A stretch of 64,000 nucleotides of DNA from Lepturacanthus savala (GCA_030544235.1 CM060462.1:4718501-4782500); one strand, 5' to 3'. Shown: positions 27,286-37,440, numbered from the stretch's first letter. Notes: generated by a model not told the origin, from the sequence alone. Program-made: numbers and translations.

Positions 27286-30200
27286 TACAGTCAAAGAGAA
27301 GCTAACAGCAGACCCCGACAGTGAAATAGCCACGACCAGCCTTCGAGTGTCGCTGCTCTGCCCGGTAAACATGTTCCTCCTCTTCATGAATTTTAAAGTG
27401 AAGTGTAATAATTCAGTCATGCCGAGTCGTATCCGTCTGGTGAGCATCCCAACGTGCCCTTAAATTCTGGTTGTTCTGCATGACACACCTGTCAAATTTG
27501 CCTCTCAGACCCCTATCGCTGTGCACTTCTTCCATGTGGGTTCTGGCATGTTTCTGACATTTCTGCTCGCTGTAAAATGCCCGTCCCTGCTGTGTGTGTC
27601 CTCTCCATGCCCTGACTACATGTGTGTTTTTTGCACACTGTGCAGCTGGGGAAGATGCGGCTGATGATTCCATGCCGGGCGCTGACATGCTCCCACCTGC
27701 AGTGCTTTGACGCCACTCTTTACATCCAAATGAATGAGAAGAAGCCCACCTGGGTGTGTCCTGTCTGTGACAAGAAGGCGCCCTATGAACACCTCATCAT
27801 CGACGGGTAAGTCCCCCAGCCCCCATTATCCCATCATCCCATCATCAAATGAGCTGTTTGTCATGTTAGAGGAATGCTTTCAGCCAGAAAATGAACAAAT
27901 GAGAAAAATGAACCGTAAAATGTGAAAGTTTATTCTCCATGTAAGAAACAGTTTGGGAAAAAGGGAATCGTGTTTCTATTTATTTATTCATTCATTCATG
28001 GTATTTCAGAGTTTTTATCTATTGGTCTAATCCTCACGACAAATCGTTGAGATCAGTTCCTCCAGGTCCTCATTGAGTTTAACTATTATTGTGTATTTTA
28101 CCAATTACAAGGTCAATTCCAGTGTGTGTGTGTGTGGGTAAGTGTGTAGGTGTGTGTATGTGATGAGAACAGGGATTATTATGCATGATGTGAAGCAGTC
28201 TGTCGCATTTTGACTTTCACTTTGAATGAAAAATGCTACATGAATAGTCTTATTGACCGATTGATTGATTGATCCTTTTTACTAGTTGTATTTTAGAAAT
28301 TCTTCTTCTTTACTGTCTTTATTATATTAACGACTATAACTAGTTAATAGAACATTAGTAATCTGTTAATGAGTTTTAATGAGTTGTTAAGTGTTAACAG
28401 TTTAAGGATTTGTAACAATGTTTTATACTTAATAGACCATTAATAAACCATTAGTTAATTAGAGATAACCAATAGATAACTTAAAGACTGTTAGTTAACG
28501 AGTTGTGACTTGTTAACTGTATTGATTAATGATTTATAACTATACCTTATAATTTAATAATAGATCCTATTAGTGAATTACTTACTAATGACTTGTTAAG
28601 TATCATTTAGTAGTTTACATATGTTTTTGGGACTAAAGTTGCAACTATTCCTCATTTATTCACTGTTAGTAAATGAGGAATAGTATAATGTCCCAATAAC
28701 ATATACAAGCTAAACTGTTATTTAACAAGTCATTTATAACTAACTAACAGTTCTTTAACTAGTTTTATAACAGTAGTTCTATGCATCATTTAAAATCCTT
28801 AACAAATGGTTAACAAAGTCATTAACAAGTAATTAACAAGTTTATGATATATTCTCTAGCGATAATGGATAGTTAATTGTTATCTTGAGATAACAAATCT
28901 TCCTTTCTACAAACTACATTCAAGCCAACAATGCTTTATTTTGAAAAGACACTAGAAAAGAGCCAAGTTCAGCGTCAGTGTCTTGACGACAGGAGAAAAC
29001 GAACTTTGCATTTGCCATTAAAATAATAATTTTAACCACAAACCTCAGCCTCTGTTAAAAGCTGTTTGTTTCCACACAGGCTGTTTGTGGAAATCCTCAA
29101 CAGCTGCACGGACTGTGATGAGATCCAGTTCAAAGAGGATGGCAGCTGGGCCCCCATGAGGTCTAAGAAAGAAGTGCAGGAGGTCTCTTCTGCGACTTTT
29201 AACAACGGGCTGGACGGTAAGGCAGGGGAGTGGGTGGGGACGGGGGAAACGGGAAGATTATTTTACAAAAATAAAAGGCAGCATGAGACGAGGCTGGAAG
29301 TGATTATATGACAGAGAGAGAGAGAGAGAGAGCATTTGCATCCACGCTCTGCTTTGTTTATGGGTTGTCAGTTTTAATTTGTTGAGGCATCAATCATCGA
29401 ACCACAGAGTAAACGGTCTCCATAGTAACAAGTATATCACACGAGAGCAGGAGAAATGTGTATGTTTGCAGTGTATTTAGCATGTGTGTGTTTCATGTGG
29501 CACACTTTTAAATACAAGTAAAACCACACAAACACAAACCCGCCTGTCGCCGCTGCTCTCAGGTTCCTGTCGGACGCCGGCGGCCTCGGACCAGCGGAGC
29601 TCGTCGTCGTCCAGTCACGGCGGCAGCGACAGCAAAGTGGAGGTGATCGACTTGACACTGGACAGCTCCTCGGAAGACGAAGAACAGGATTCGCCGCCCC
29701 CGCCGCCGCTGCCTCCTCCGGCCAAGAGGCCTTGTCCCTCGATGTCCCCGACGTCGCCGCCCATCATCAACAAAGGGTCAGACACATGCCCGGGATCCTG
29801 ATTCCATCCCCGCCCTCCGTTTGCATTTCATTAACTGTGGAAATGAGGCTCGTTTTAGTTGCTGGCAGAGCTGGTTAAGTGTGTAGATATTAAATATTCA
29901 TGAGTGTTGCACTTGAATACACAAGAATCTTTCATCATTTAGGTTGAGCTGCACTCACAGTCGACAGCTCAGAGACTGAGAAAAGTTTGTGTCGGGACAC
30001 GCCAGGCAAAACCACTTTTTTCTTTCCCACACACTGATCACATTTCTGATTTGAGGCTATTTCGCTTCCATAACGTCTTCTTTCCGACGACTGCAAAGCT
30101 GCTTTTCTCCAAATCTGTCAGATCCAAATATGGTGATATCCTCTGTATTAGCAACTGAATGTGAGCGTACAAAAGCGGATTTAAAGCTAAACTCTAAATC

Positions 30201-33200
30201 TTATTCTCTGGTGGAGTTTTCAGATAACGCTTTGACAAAATCATTTTTTTTTCCTCAGTCTCAGAATTCAGAAGACAGAAATCTCCAGTTCAGCATTTGC
30301 ATAAACTAAACTTTCTACTTTTTCTGAAGGATATGACAGAGGGGTTTGGTCCCTTATCATCATTCATAGCCTAATTTAAAGAACAGCTTATTTTTTATAT
30401 GGTGGAAAATGTACTTTTTGGACTGTTTGGTATATTTTCAGTTTTGAAAAGATATACAAGATAAAAATACATTTGTAAAAACGATGACTAATATAAAATG
30501 AAACAAGGATTTTGAACCTGGCTTCTTGTTCATTTGCATATTTAAACCTACAATTACAAAAACCTGCTATACAAACAAAAATGTATTGACTGGGTGACTT
30601 TGCAAAAGAGCAGGAAACATTATCTTTGAGCTAACAATTCTATATTATTAAAGACTAAGATCCAGGCCTTCTGAAACTTTAATGGCTGCATTTCCATCTG
30701 TGCAGAAACTGCTGCTGCTGCTGCTTCATTTGACTTTAATGAGTTCTGTTAGAGTTCAAAGTTTTTTTTTTTATTTGTAGCTCGCTCTGTGACTCGCGTA
30801 CCTCTTAAATAAGACATGAAATAAAAGCCTAATTATAAATGCAGTGGCCACTCTTCCTCTGTTTCTGCCTCAGAGTGCTCAACCTGCACCACCAGGCCTC
30901 CCCTGTGAGCCGGACACCCAGCATGCCTGCAGTGGACACCAGCTACATCCCTCCTGTCCCCCCACTGATCCAGGACTACAGACCCTACTACCACACCCCC
31001 AACGACCTGTCAGGTAACAGCAAACACACACGAGATGACTCCCAAGTATTCACAGTATTCAATAAATCCAACTTCTTTAGTATTTTTCAGAGTGGTTATT
31101 ATTAAGTTGTGACATTTCAGGCTCTTCTGACTCTCTTTTAAAACATCATATCATCAGCTCTGTCTGTTCTCGATTTCCAGAGTTGAACTTCTTCTCCTTT
31201 CTACAAGGCGACAATCATCAGGTAAGTAACGGTCTGTCATCTCATGTGAGGATGTTTGCAAATGCAGATTTTATCAGCTGAACCAAAAAAAAGGATGATG
31301 CACGATTCATTTTTTAATAATTTAGGTGCTTTAACGCTCGAGTGTTCCTCGATACAAAACTCTCTGCATTCAAGAGTGATGAAAGTTCTCTCTGGCAGAG
31401 TTGACCACTTACAAATTTACAAAACACATTTGAAATCTGATATATGGTGTAATTAACAACACAACCTACACAGAGTTCCTGTTTGGAGGAGTTCTAATGA
31501 GCGCTACACATCTGTTTCTGTCTTTCTGGGCTGTTTAGGGAAACATAAGAGTGGGATGTTTTACAAGCGCCGGTTGTTGCTGGTTACTGATGCTCTGGCA
31601 TCTTCATCAATCTTTCAGCTCTCGTCTGTCACTTTGAATTAATATTATTATTATTTTTAGAAACAAAATTGGTAAAAGTATTAAGCTGTGAGGACAGCGT
31701 GGTTTGAAATGTCTCCGTGTTCCTACATATCCTAGAAAGCCTGGAGATATAGAGGGTAGATTTCCAGGCATGGAAGCACATGGGAATTGATTCAAATAAC
31801 CGAATATCCTGAAAATAATCAAAGTTCACTTGGGAAACATTTGATAATAATAAGCTTTGATAATAGCACACACTATACAGCGTATGTTATGGAATCAGGA
31901 CGATATTTAAACCAACATCAAAATATCTTTTTGTTGTTTTTGTCTGTTTTTACCTTTTCACAGTTCTTTTTACAGTTGCCTTGCTGCAACTCCCAACGTC
32001 ATGTCACTACTTTTCTTACTCTGTTTTATAATAATATAAATAATATAAAGATGCAACATTCAGTTTTTATGTTCCACATATCTGCCAGAAAACTGCAGAT
32101 CTGCTGCAACTCTCCGTTCTTTTAAATCAAGTTTAGATCAGTTGTTTATCATTTTTATTTTTTATTTCAGTTAAGGAATATGTTTTATTCAATTTAACTT
32201 TTGATCATTTTGTTAGTTCTCATTAATACTAATACTCAATACTAGGCCTCCTGCTAAATTGTTAAATTTGTGAGCAGGTGCCGTCCTGTATTGTCAAAAA
32301 CCCTGAAAAAAATGATTTTTTAAAAACAGTAAGAACACTGTATCTGTCTGCTGCACCAGTAAAGGTGTACCGTTTAAGAATTGTGTAAAAACTTTCAAGG
32401 GCAACTGATGAATAATATAATCCATAGACCTCACTGTCAATGCTTTCTTTTGTTTTGTTATGTTTTTGTGGGAGAAATAGCCCCTAAAAGGACTGCAAAG
32501 TGTTTTCTGTGGATTATCTGGGACATTGCTGCTGGAAAAATACTGCTGCTAAACTTTGAAAACGTTGTTTTGCAGCACAGCGAAGCACTGAATGCAGGAA
32601 TCAGAGGGGGATAAAAACACAAAACTGCACCACTAGAGGTTATTAAAGGTCCCATATGGTACAAAGGTAGATTTTAATACCTTGATGATTATATTAAGCT
32701 GCAGATGTTCCATAAAGAATGTCCCATGTTTCAAAAGTCTCAGTCAATAGAGAACAACACAATATTACGATCTCTTCAAATCGGACAAGAGGCTCATTAA
32801 TATTAATGAGACTGACACAAACAACTGTTCTTTCTAGAGCTCCAGAAAGAAGCTTGAGAGAGGAGATGTAAAACTATATTTAGAGGATATTTGATCTTTA
32901 AAACCACAAATATAGCTTGTCAGTGATGTCGCATCTTCAAATAAAACCCAGAAAAAGTGTAAAATATTGGAACTTTTCTTGAGAAATCTGCCCGAAACGG
33001 TGATTTATTCATTTATTGCAGCTTTATTTTTTTATTAGTGTCATCAAATGAAAAGGGTGGGATGGGCGATATAATACTTAACCCAGAACATATATTCATC
33101 ACTTAGTTTGTTAAGTAGTCCTAAGGTAAATGTCAGCGTATCTCATTGACATTTGCAGTCTACTATTTTATAGAAAATCATCCCGAGATTCCTGAGGTAT

Positions 33201-34573
33201 AAAGTGACCTTTGTATTGAAAAACATTTCCTTATTTCTTCAGCAATCTTTGGCCAGTTTCAAGCTTTAAAGCTAAAATATGTCATCTTTAAATATCTTAT
33301 CTAAAGGTTAAAACAGTTGTGCAGCGTTGTCTTTGAAGCTGTCAGGAGTTAACAGCCTGACTGCTGCTGGCTCCTTCATGACCAGCGTGTTGAAAACATT
33401 TTCACAAATATCTCAGAAACCAAATGGTGCAAAGATACTAAAGGTTTGTAGCTAATAGTTTCCTCTTAAGAGCAATTCACAAATGTGCTGAGAGCAACTT
33501 TTACTAAAGAACTGAGGGTCTGTGAGTTTCCTCTGCATAAAAGTGCTCAAATGCTCAAATTATTAACCTCTACTTAATTGGAAAATCTGCGATTTACAAC
33601 CAGTAAATACAACTTCAATTGAACTAAGTGTAAGTGTGACTTTAATATGGAATAGGGAAACTAACAGTTGTTTTTATTACAGTGAAAAATGTTGAATGCT
33701 GTTTTTCAGAAACCAACGTGTCTTTGTTTAACCCTGCAACCAAAATATATTCAATTCACTAAAGAAACCAGAAACATTAGAAAATATTTTTAAGCAAATA
33801 ACTAAGCCGCATAGCTACTGTCCTGATTTGCTGTGAGGAATCGTACTTCGAATCAAAGTACTTTTTATTTCAAGGACATTCTCAAAGTCAAATATCATTA
33901 AGGTTATTTTTTTTAGTACCACCAAGCGACTGTCCTGCATGTTTTAGGAATCTCCCTACACAAACACACCTAATTCTAATTATTAACTCATTATGAAGCT
34001 TCACTTGCTTGATAACGAGTGGGGAAACTAAACCGCAATGAATTAATTTTTCAGTTTATTGAAGATCTCACTGTATTTTCACATGTCGAGCTTTACATTA
34101 ATGCAGCAGCAGAATGATCCGACGTCTTGTGAATCGCCTCTTTTCTTCCTGCTGGTTCCGGTGGTTCAGGCTTCAGCCTCTAATATCTGCCTCCTGTGCT
34201 TCTCTACACGCTTCAGCATTACAACATGGTGATGGCGGCGGCGGCGGCCGCCTCGGCCTCGGACGACCACGAGCTGCTCCTCAACCGCTTCCTGCCCTAC
34301 AGCACCTCCTCCTCCACGGCGTCCTCCCAGCTGTTCCTGGACCAGTCGGGAGCGTCCTCTGCGACCTCGCTGACCGCGCCCACCAACGGGGCCAGCAACT
34401 CGGGCAGCAGCAGCAGCCTGGTGTCGTCCAGCAGCCTCCGCGACTCCCACTCCTCGTCCTCGCACTCGGGCTCGTCGCACACGCACCCCGGGGTGGTGGC
34501 GAGCCGCAGCAGCACTGAAGCGGCGGTGGCAGCTATTTACGGCGGCATCCCCGACGTCATATCGTTGGACTGA
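11383..34573 (+). CDS. pias1: pias1, SUMO E3 ligase (exons 2-13, lacking exon 1)
   Basis: Twelve exons, 11383-11878, 23848-23932, 24052-24190, 24384-24518, 26445-26550, 27291-27364, 27646-27806, 29080-29216, 29563-29776, 30874-31013, 31181-31221 and 34217-34573, join in phase into 2085 bases (694 codons plus stop). Domains in order are a SAP DNA-binding module, the PINIT domain, an SP-RING (zinc-binding Cys/His pattern CSHLQCF ... WVCPVCDKKAPYEH), a SUMO-interacting motif VEVIDLTLDSSSEDEE and a Ser-rich tail ending IPDVISLD. LPFYDMLDELIKPTSL matches PIAS1 rather than PIAS3. Known family role: the SP-RING recruits SUMO-loaded UBC9 to sumoylate transcription regulators, including STAT1, in the nucleus. 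With exon 1 the protein would be about 702 aa, longer than human PIAS1 (about 651 as I recall). The extra length comes from Gly/Ala, Pro and Ser tracts. Whether this is pias1a or pias1b cannot be told. Confidence 0.95.
13530..13910 (+). mobile_element. LINE (L2/CR1-type) reverse-transcriptase relic
   Basis: GGGGTGCCCCAAGGATCTGT reads GVPQGSVLGPLLF, the conserved RT motif of non-LTR retrotransposons. About 80 bases later another frame reads FSYQCYADDTQLYHPS, which contains the catalytic Tyr-Ala-Asp-Asp. The frame shift and stops between the two show that it is dead. Motif spelling is typical of L2/CR1-type elements, but no clade test was possible. Confidence 0.75.
15020..15106. repeat. (TA)n microsatellite
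   Basis: Uninterrupted TA dinucleotide array of about 87 bp. Confidence 0.97.
15935..16075 (+). mobile_element. LINE (L2-like) 3' tail relic
   Basis: The end of the segment, GAGCTGCATTTCTTGTATGA followed by AAGGTGCTGTA, is preceded by T-rich sequence. It resembles the 3' end of L2-like fish LINEs (GCATTTCTTGTATGAAAGGTG, then CTATA). No coding part is attached. Confidence 0.5.
17713..17776. repeat. (AC)n microsatellite
   Basis: Uninterrupted AC array of 64 bp. Confidence 0.97.
19885..20610 (+). mobile_element. hAT transposon relic with BED zinc-finger fragment
   Basis: 20443-20508 reads TFGNTTNLFNHLKQKHEVTR, the His-containing half of a BED-type zinc finger found at the N-terminus of hAT transposases. 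The expected Trp-containing start, SSLIWEHVCADG, lies just upstream at about 20388-20423 in another frame with a stop. The left side (GGGGCTGTGACGATATTACA near 19882) and right side (TGATTTTTTCCATGATGGAG near 20583) resemble terminal sequences of fish hAT elements. No catalytic domain is left between them. Exact ends are not defined. Confidence 0.65.
23105..23222 (-). mobile_element. tRNA-derived SINE
   Basis: On the minus strand this reads GTGGTGCAGTGAGTAG (box A-like), then CTGGTTCAAATCC (box B-like, complement of about 23148-23162). A short AGCTCTTTCCTGCATCTCTC segment and a T-rich/TTTC tail follow. The two RNA polymerase III boxes are spaced as in a tRNA, but the cloverleaf is not conserved, so it is a SINE rather than a functional tRNA gene. 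Confidence 0.65.
23848..23932 (+). CDS. pias1: pias1 exon 3
   Basis: TCTGCAG|CTTCAGACAAC opens the exon and AT|GTAAGA closes it. It encodes (A)SDNSQRFQETCFAFALTPQQ and onward to ISSSM, the start of the PINIT region. Confidence 0.96.
24052..24190 (+). CDS. pias1: pias1 exon 4
   Basis: CTCACAG|GGACATC to CTGCCG|GTGAGA. It encodes DISGTKCDFSVQVQLRFCL, then SETSCPQEDHFPPNLCVKVN and GKPCNLP. This is the core of the PINIT domain, which helps choose substrates and nuclear localisation in PIAS proteins. Confidence 0.96.
24384..24518 (+). CDS. pias1: pias1 exon 5 (PINIT motif)
   Basis: CCTCTAG|GGTTATC to GGAAGG|GTAAGA. It carries the name-giving stretch RPINITSL in KRPSRPINITSLVRLSTTV and ends in VSWTAEIGR. 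Confidence 0.97.
24519..26444. other. pias1 intron 5
   Basis: 1.9 kb of AT-rich DNA between in-phase exons. It includes an (AC)n-rich patch at 25661-25683. I recognise nothing else in it. Confidence 0.85.
26445..26550 (+). CDS. pias1: pias1 exon 6
   Basis: TCCACAG|AGTTACTCC to CTCA|GTAAGG. It encodes SYSMAVYLVKQQSSTVLLQR, then LRAKGIRNPDHSRAL, continuing the PINIT domain. The residue after the GR junction is Ser, where human PIAS1 has Asn. Confidence 0.95.
26551..27290. other. pias1 intron 6 ending in a (TG)n tract
   Basis: 740 bp. The body contains many short AACATT/AATGTT-type words but no recognisable gene. Its last 45 bases are a TG array followed by TCCTACAG. Confidence 0.85.
27247..27283. 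repeat. (TG)n directly before the pias1 exon 7 acceptor
   Basis: About 18 TG units end 7 bases before the first base of exon 7 and stand where a polypyrimidine tract would normally be. Confidence 0.95.
27291..27364 (+). CDS. pias1: pias1 exon 7
   Basis: TCCTACAG|TCAAAGAG to CTCTGCCCG|GTAAAC. It encodes (I)KEKLTADPDSEIATTSLRV, then SLLCP, the link from PINIT to the SP-RING. Confidence 0.95.
27646..27806 (+). CDS. pias1: pias1 exon 8 (SP-RING)
   Basis: CTGTGCAG|CTGGGGAAG to GACGG|GTAAGT. It holds the SP-RING zinc site: CRALTCSHLQCFD followed by WVCPVCDKKAPYEHLIID. The Cys/His ligands expected for an active SUMO E3 are present. The frame matches human PIAS1 almost residue for residue, so catalysis is probably retained. 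Confidence 0.97.
27807..29079. other. pias1 intron 8
   Basis: 1.27 kb. About 28320-28870 is an imperfect palindromic MITE-like repeat (own entry). The 28205-28275 stretch (GAAAAATGCTACATGAATAG, then GATTGATTGATTGAT) resembles a LINE tail. Confidence 0.85.
28320..28870. repeat. Large imperfect palindrome (MITE-like)
   Basis: The centre is a perfect 15-bp stem, 28644-28658 (ACTATTCCTCATTTA) pairing with 28670-28684, around an 11-base loop. The next block outward also pairs imperfectly (ACATATGTTTTTGGGAC near 28618-28632 with GTCCCAATAACATATA near 28689-28704). Further out, both arms consist of GTTAACAAGT-like words. This is the structure of a foldback/MITE element, but I could not place its ends or a target duplication. 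Confidence 0.65.
29080..29216 (+). CDS. pias1: pias1 exon 9
   Basis: CACACAG|GCTGTTTG to GGACG|GTAAGG. It encodes LFVEILNSCTDCDEIQFKED, then GSWAPMRSKKEVQEV. This is the C-terminal part of the SP-RING fold and the helix behind it. In yeast Siz1 the matching region (SP-CTD) contacts SUMO. The exon ends in SSATFNNGLD. Confidence 0.96.
29217..29562. other. pias1 intron 9
   Basis: 346 bp with a 20-base (AG)n run near 29312-29331. Nothing else seen. Confidence 0.85.
29563..29776 (+). CDS. pias1: pias1 exon 10 (SUMO-interacting motif)
   Basis: GCTCTCAG|GTTCCTG to AAAGG|GTCAGA, a weaker donor. It encodes a Ser-rich lead (QRSSSSSSHGGSDSK), then VEVIDLTLDSSSEDEE at 29637-29684. That is a hydrophobic SIM core followed by phosphorylatable Ser and acidic residues. 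A Pro-rich run (SPPPPPLPPP) and KRPCPSMSPTSPPIINK follow. The Pro run has no counterpart of this length in the human protein as I recall it. Confidence 0.94.
29777..30873. other. pias1 intron 10
   Basis: 1.1 kb of AT-rich DNA. No repeat family or gene recognised. Confidence 0.85.
30874..31013 (+). CDS. pias1: pias1 exon 11
   Basis: TGCCTCAG|AGTGCTC to CTGTCAG|GTAACA. It encodes (G)VLNLHHQASPVSRTPSMPAV, then DTSYIPPVPPLIQDYRPYYH. It contains the conserved QASPVSRTPS and AVDTSYI blocks of PIAS1. Confidence 0.96.
31181..31221 (+). CDS. pias1: pias1 exon 12 (41-base micro-exon)
   Basis: ATTTCCAG|AGTTGAAC to CATCAG|GTAAGT. It encodes (E)LNFFSFLQGDNHQ, matching human LDFFPFLSGDNQ. It is too short to be found by open-frame searches and is supported by phase, splice sites and homology. 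Confidence 0.92.
31222..34216. other. pias1 intron 12 (3 kb)
   Basis: 32630-32990 (ATTAAAGGTCCCATATGGTA, then AGAGAGGAGATGTAAAACTA) resembles a common fish repeat. 33570-33790 is a MITE family B relic. The rest is AT-rich DNA with no recognisable gene. Confidence 0.8.
33570..33790 (+). repeat. MITE family B relic
   Basis: It shares GTGACTTTAATATGGAATA, CAGTGAAAAATGTTGAA and AACC-AAATATATTCAATTCACTA with 37676-37850, in the same order. These are two diverged copies of one repeat. Confidence 0.65.
34217..34573 (+). CDS. pias1: pias1 exon 13 (last coding exon)
   Basis: CGCTTCAG|CATTACAAC opens the exon and a TGA at 34571-34573 ends it. It encodes HYNMVMAAAAAASASDD, LFLDQSGA, SSSSLVSSSSLRDSHS, SRSSTEAAVAAIYGG and IPDVISLD. 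The tail matches the human end (IPDIISLD). The Ala, Ser and His-Ser tracts are longer than in the human protein. The exon is strikingly GC-rich against the surrounding AT-rich DNA. Confidence 0.97.
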   Translation, partial: HYNMVMAAAAAASASDDHELLLNRFLPYSTSSSTASSQLFLDQSGASSATSLTAPTNGASNSGSSSSLVSSSSLRDSHSSSSHSGSSHTHPGVVASRSSTEAAVAAIYGGIPDVISLD

Positions 34574-35284
34574 CCCCCGTCGGGTTCAGCTACGATCCGG
34601 CGATGAACCCCAACTTTTTGACTGCAGGGTAACAGTTTGATCCAGAGACTCGACTGACCACAGGCATTAAACTCTTGACTGTTTGTGGAGCTGGAATGAC
34701 TTAGAAGAGCACTAACAGGCCCGGGGTTCCCTGCACTAGACTGACCCCAAAACAGCACTGAGTCAGCACGTACAGGGGGCCGCTGTGGAGGTCCTGCTGG
34801 TAAACTGACTCCAGATCAGCGACTCACACTGGCACCAACCTGGCACAAACAGCAAAGACGCTACCTGAGCAAAAACACAAAGGACAAAGGCTCTTTTTTA
34901 CGATAGTGAGGAGCAGCACCGTGTACAGAGAACAAAATATATTTTCCTCTTTTACTTTTGTATGTTAAATCGGGACATTTTCAGTCTAGTGAGCTGCTTC
35001 AATCTTCAATCGCTGTTTTTAAGTGGAGGACTGAGGTTAACGCATCTGCATATACCTGTTGCCATGTACAACTTCTTACTCTTCTCTTTCAGCTAGATCC
35101 GGTTTCAAGAGTTTTCCACACCTGATAAGATCTTTAATTTCTCTCTTTCTCTCACTTGAGCTCCTTTTTAAACACGTTGTATTATTTCTCTATCCAATGT
35201 CCAGAACTCTTCAGATTTACAGTTTATTCATGTACTAATAATTTTATTATGCTTAAGTTATGTATGATGTTTAAACTATACATG

Positions 35285-35299
35285 CATATATATATATAT

Positions 35300-35362
<63 letters not shown>
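35285..35362. repeat. (AT)n microsatellite in the probable pias1 3' UTR
   Basis: AT array of about 78 bp, interrupted by CAC near 35301. Confidence 0.95.
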
Positions 35363-35366
<4 letters not shown>

Positions 35367-35660
35367 TTCCCTGACACCTTCAGGTTATTGATATGGGAGT
35401 GTGTAAGTGGAAATTAGCCATTTCTGGTTTTTCATTTTCACTTCTCGAGTTTCTTTTAAAGACTCTGTCGCTAAGCAGCATTTAGAAACATGGAGACTTT
35501 TTTTGGAGCTTCAAATTATTTATACTACTTGCCAATAAGAGTTTAGAGCTGGAATAATGTCTGTTCTTTTTTGCACAATGCCAAAAATAACATATGGTAC
35601 CTATGAAAATTCTCACGATGATCGGAGTGCAGTTGAGTCAGTGTGCCACAGGGTTTATTT

Positions 35661-35684
35661 CTTCTTCTTCTTCTTCTTCTTCTT
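35661..35684. repeat. (CTT)8 trinucleotide repeat
   Basis: Short pure CTT run. It causes the poly-Phe string in one frame and poly-Ser in another. Confidence 0.9.
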
Positions 35685-37079
35685 TGGTTTGGCATTTATT
35701 CAGACACAAACTATGTGTGCTTTTAGAAGTGTCCCTAAGTCCTCTCAGTTTTTTTGTTTTTTTTTGCTCGACTGTTCAGAAGGAATCCAAAATTCCTGTG
35801 AAGGTCAAGCTGTTGTGTGGCAGCCTGTCTTAAAGAGACAGGCATCCAAGAGATGTGCCGCAGCTCTGCTGGTGATAGTGACCAAGTTTAAACTAGTGCC
35901 TGTTTGTGTGCATGCTTCCCTGTGTGTTTGGGATGGAGATGTATTTTCAGAGTCAAAAGAATGTCTTAAATTGTCGCCTCCCCTCTCAACCATTGTCCCC
36001 TCGAACCCCCCAACTGGTTTATCACACACGACCTCTCTGGAAGTTAAAAACCCTGCAAGCTCATCAGCGTGCGATGCTGAAATCGAGGTGGAGGTTTCGG
36101 GCCAGCTCCGTTGTCACCTTTCATCTGAAAAATGCGGGGTCTGCTCATGAATGTATGGAACATTTTCTGGCATTGGATAGCGGACGAACATGTGGTTCAG
36201 ATCTACTGTCGTCTTGTCACATTACCGGTGACACGCAGCAGACGTGGGGCTCCTTTCTCCAGCCGCTGTGTCCTTGAGTCCCCTCTTATCAGTCGTTCCC
36301 CCAATGTTCCAGATATCCGAGACAGGCAGCTCACTTCGAAGCCTAATTAGCCCCAGCACGGTGAGCTGATGACTTCTGACGGCAACCTCCATCCCCTGAC
36401 ATCCCCTGTCCTGTCCTTCAAGTAACCGAAAGGCTGTAGATGACCCAGAATGACCTCCACCTCCATGCTGTGCCCCCCCCCCCAGGTCTCTGCATCTATA
36501 ACTTTATTCTGTTCTTCTCTCCCAAGCCTCTCAAAGTGACGGAACAACTCATGTATTTCCTATGTTGTGCAGTATTTTATTTATTGTGTATTCTTATATC
36601 TATTATATATATTATATTTTTACACATAGTTTGACCTCCGTGGTGAGCGTGTGAGTCACTGGTACGATTTTATTTAAAATGCATTTTTATTTTCTTTGCC
36701 AGCAGCGTTTTTTCTGTACTGTCCAGTTAATTCATCATGAAAATATTTCCTTGGGAGCGGACTTCATGATGAGGGTACAAAACATGCTTACATAATGTCT
36801 AAATAATGCATGATGTGATGATTTAATGCATTAATTAATGCAGCGGATGTGTCATGGCTTCCTGTTGCGCACCGTTAAGAACTTATTAAGTCACTGTGAT
36901 TTAATGTGATTAGTAAACTCTTGATGGTTTATCAATTAATTAATGAGTCACGGTGATGTACTGCATTTATTTTTAATAGTAGTAACATTTTATTTAATAA
37001 GGTAGCCTCATTCAGATTCAGATTCACACTCATGCACGTACGGAGCATCAGAAATAACCGTATATATATGTTTAATATG

Positions 37080-37440
37080 GTGGAAAGTAACAAGTACTGT
37101 ATTTAAGTAGGCAACAGTTTTACTTGTACTTTAACTTGCGAATTTCCATTTGATGCTGTTTTATACTTCCGCTCTGCCACATTTCAGAGGGTAATAGTTT
37201 ACTTTCTACTCCACTACATTTATTTGACAGATTTAATTAGTTTTTAAGATACAGATTTGACATAAAATAATATATTTTTAATATTCTTACTGATTAAATT
37301 GTGGTTCCTTACTTTTCAAGAAGCACTTTGTGTATAAGGTGCTATATAAAATGTATTAAACACAGGATACACTTGTATATGTGATAATATGCTGCAGTAC
37401 TATTACTATTAATCTACCCAAAGTATCTCAAATTGGTTCC
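37080..37440 (-). repeat. hAT-like MITE, family A (partial)
   Basis: GTGGAAAGTAACAAGTACTG, CATTTCAGAGGGTAATAG and TACTTTCTACTCCACTACAT are the signature words of a highly repeated family in this window. Others are near 38314, 42035, 47790, 60200, 61660 and 63455. Confidence 0.65.

Noticed and set aside
34114..34518. Overlapping frames on both strands in the last pias1 exon
   Set aside because: Shadows of a GC-rich, Ser/Ala-coding exon. The real frame ends in the conserved PIAS1 terminus.
35557..36150. 197-codon open frame downstream of pias1
   Set aside because: It includes a poly-Phe run from (CTT)n, has no recognisable domain, and lies in probable 3' UTR.
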